Shown in pieces: positions 5,023-5,648 of a stretch of 5,648 bases of DNA. Origin of the DNA: Endomicrobium sp. GTDB lineage: Bacteria; Elusimicrobiota; Endomicrobiia; Endomicrobiales; Endomicrobiaceae. The position numbers were made by a program, and so were the translations under genes. The stretch covers positions 1-5,648 of the forward strand of contig JAISKX010000226.1 in assembly GCA_031260765.1 (NCBI GenBank). The letters run 5' to 3'. How positions within the stretch are numbered: the stretch's first letter is position 1; every line of letters begins with the position of its first letter. The notes below the pieces were generated by a model that saw only the letters and a program-made list of their open reading frames with translations, searched no databases and was not told the DNA's origin.

Positions 5023-5051
5023 AAAATATCAAAAAGCATTTTATTTGTCAA
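5023..5051 (-). promoter_or_regulatory. Candidate promoter of the M23-bactofilin-SurA-like operon
   Basis: On the minus strand TTGACA (5051 to 5046, perfect -35), a 17-bp spacer and TATTTT (5028 to 5023, four of six). The expected transcription start is near 5016, only a few bases before ATG 5013. The -35 block shares 13 bases with that of the hrcA promoter, which supports it. Confidence 0.6.
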
Positions 5052-5170
5052 GTTGTTTTGTGTTTTCAGCATTTCATAATAAGCGGTAAGATGGGCTGTT
5101 AAAATACAATTTGATGCCCGCGTTTGCCTAAAACAAATAAAATTAGTAAAACATTAAAAATCTTAAAAAT

Positions 5171-5177
5171 AAGGGTG
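5171..5177 (+). promoter_or_regulatory. Shine-Dalgarno supporting the TTG start at 5183
   Basis: AAGGGTG ends five bases before the TTG at 5183. No in-frame ATG occurs before residue 112, well past the TRAM domain and the cysteine cluster, so this site decides the start. The rest of the divergent spacer (5052-5170) is AT-rich; I found no convincing -35/-10 pair for the plus-strand gene in it, only a weak TTGATG (5111-5116) and TAAAAT (5138-5143) with an unsuitable 21-bp spacing. Confidence 0.65.
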
Positions 5178-5182
5178 ATATA

Positions 5183-5648
5183 TTGACTTACAAAGACAGA
5201 ATTATAAACATTGTATGTGAGAAAATTGTTTTTCCGGGTCGTTCATTGTGTAGGTGTGATGATGGAATTGCCTTATTTACGGAAGGACTTCTCCCTGATG
5301 AAAAAGCGGAAGTTTATGTTACAAAAGATAAAAAAACTTTCAGAGAGGGATATGTAAAAAACATCATATATCAATCTAAAAACAGAATTGAACCTATATG
5401 TCCATTGTTTAGTAAATGCGGAGGTTGCTCTTTTCAAAATACATACTATACTCATCAATTGTATTATAAGCAACAATATTTGTATGAACTGCTGTCATTT
5501 ATAAATATAGATATAATGCCTATTTTGCCAAATCCACAAATTTATCATTACAGAAATAAAATGGAATTTAGTTTTTTCAATCAAGTTGATAGCACGGTCG
5601 GGTTAGGTCTTCATTATAAAAACAGTTTTAACAAGTATATTTCAATTC
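5183..5648 (+). CDS. rlmD: TrmA/RumA-family RNA (uracil-5-)methyltransferase, N-terminal 155 residues (cut by the right edge)
   Basis: These enzymes use S-adenosylmethionine to make 5-methyluridine in 23S rRNA (U1939 for RlmD/RumA, also U747 in RlmCD) or tRNA. I translated it by hand from TTG 5183 and the frame is open to the edge. Residues 1 to about 63 form a TRAM-type RNA-binding beta-barrel (KIVFPGRSLCRCDDGIALF, LLPDEKAEVYV, GYVKNII). Then comes a CX5CX2C cluster (Cys73, Cys79, Cys82, in CPLFSKCGGCSFQ), the first three ligands of the [4Fe-4S] centre; the fourth lies further on. YHYRNKMEFSF (121-131) is the usual substrate-domain signature. The SAM-binding domain is beyond the window. The TRAM domain plus Fe-S cysteines favour RlmD/RlmCD over TrmA, but the exact target cannot be told from this part. 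It is transcribed divergently from the M23 operon. Confidence 0.9.
   Translation, partial: MTYKDRIINIVCEKIVFPGRSLCRCDDGIALFTEGLLPDEKAEVYVTKDKKTFREGYVKNIIYQSKNRIEPICPLFSKCGGCSFQNTYYTHQLYYKQQYLYELLSFINIDIMPILPNPQIYHYRNKMEFSFFNQVDSTVGLGLHYKNSFNKYISI

Noticed and set aside
5273..5476. Minus-strand open frame of 67 codons
   Set aside because: Antisense to the clear TRAM domain and cysteine cluster of the RNA methyltransferase.

Overview
The window is AT-rich chromosomal DNA from a Gram-negative-type bacterium. It carries HrcA/CIRCE heat-shock control, a SurA/PpiD-like periplasmic chaperone domain, a bactofilin and a membrane-anchored LytM peptidase. Several GTG/TTG starts, very tight gene packing and palindromic intergenic repeats fit a small low-GC genome. 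My best guess is a member of the Elusimicrobiota (Endomicrobium-like). This rests on protein flavour and gene set only and is weakly held. All genes read as ordinary vertical housekeeping or cell-envelope genes, with no transposase, phage gene or CRISPR array.

Region 1 (1-864, minus strand): the 5' two thirds of hrcA, running off the left edge. Its leader of about 190 nt contains a long near-perfect hairpin (675-741, a dispersed-repeat type sequence). Next comes an array of CIRCE-type half-sites (757-838), and then a good sigma70-type promoter (837-864) whose -10 overlaps the outer CIRCE half. HrcA is therefore expected to repress its own transcription. The half-sites are spaced so that two extra pairs have the same core spacing as CIRCE.

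Region 2 (about 890-1060): a GC-richer, hairpin-rich stretch with no gene, dominated by a palindrome at 918-989.

Region 3 (1066-3007, plus strand): a candidate promoter, tRNA-Thr(CGT), then argF, cutA and maf. The tRNA lies 19 nt from argF. The argF/cutA and cutA/maf junctions are both 4-nt ATGA overlaps, so this looks like one transcript with translational coupling. The genes serve unrelated ends: arginine synthesis, a CutA trimer protein, and nucleotide-pool cleaning.

Region 4 (3008-5051, minus strand): an operon for the cell envelope and shape: an M23/LytM endopeptidase, a bactofilin starting inside the end of the peptidase gene, and a membrane-anchored SurA/PpiD-like protein without a parvulin domain. 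A bactofilin next to an M23 peptidase is a known cell-shape pairing; the third member may help folding in the periplasm (inference). This operon converges on maf with zero bases between the stop codons. A perfect 15-bp terminator-like inverted repeat sits inside maf instead.

Region 5 (5183-5648, plus strand): the start of a TrmA/RumA-family RNA uracil-5 methyltransferase (TTG start, TRAM domain, Fe-S cysteines), divergent from the M23 operon and cut by the right edge.
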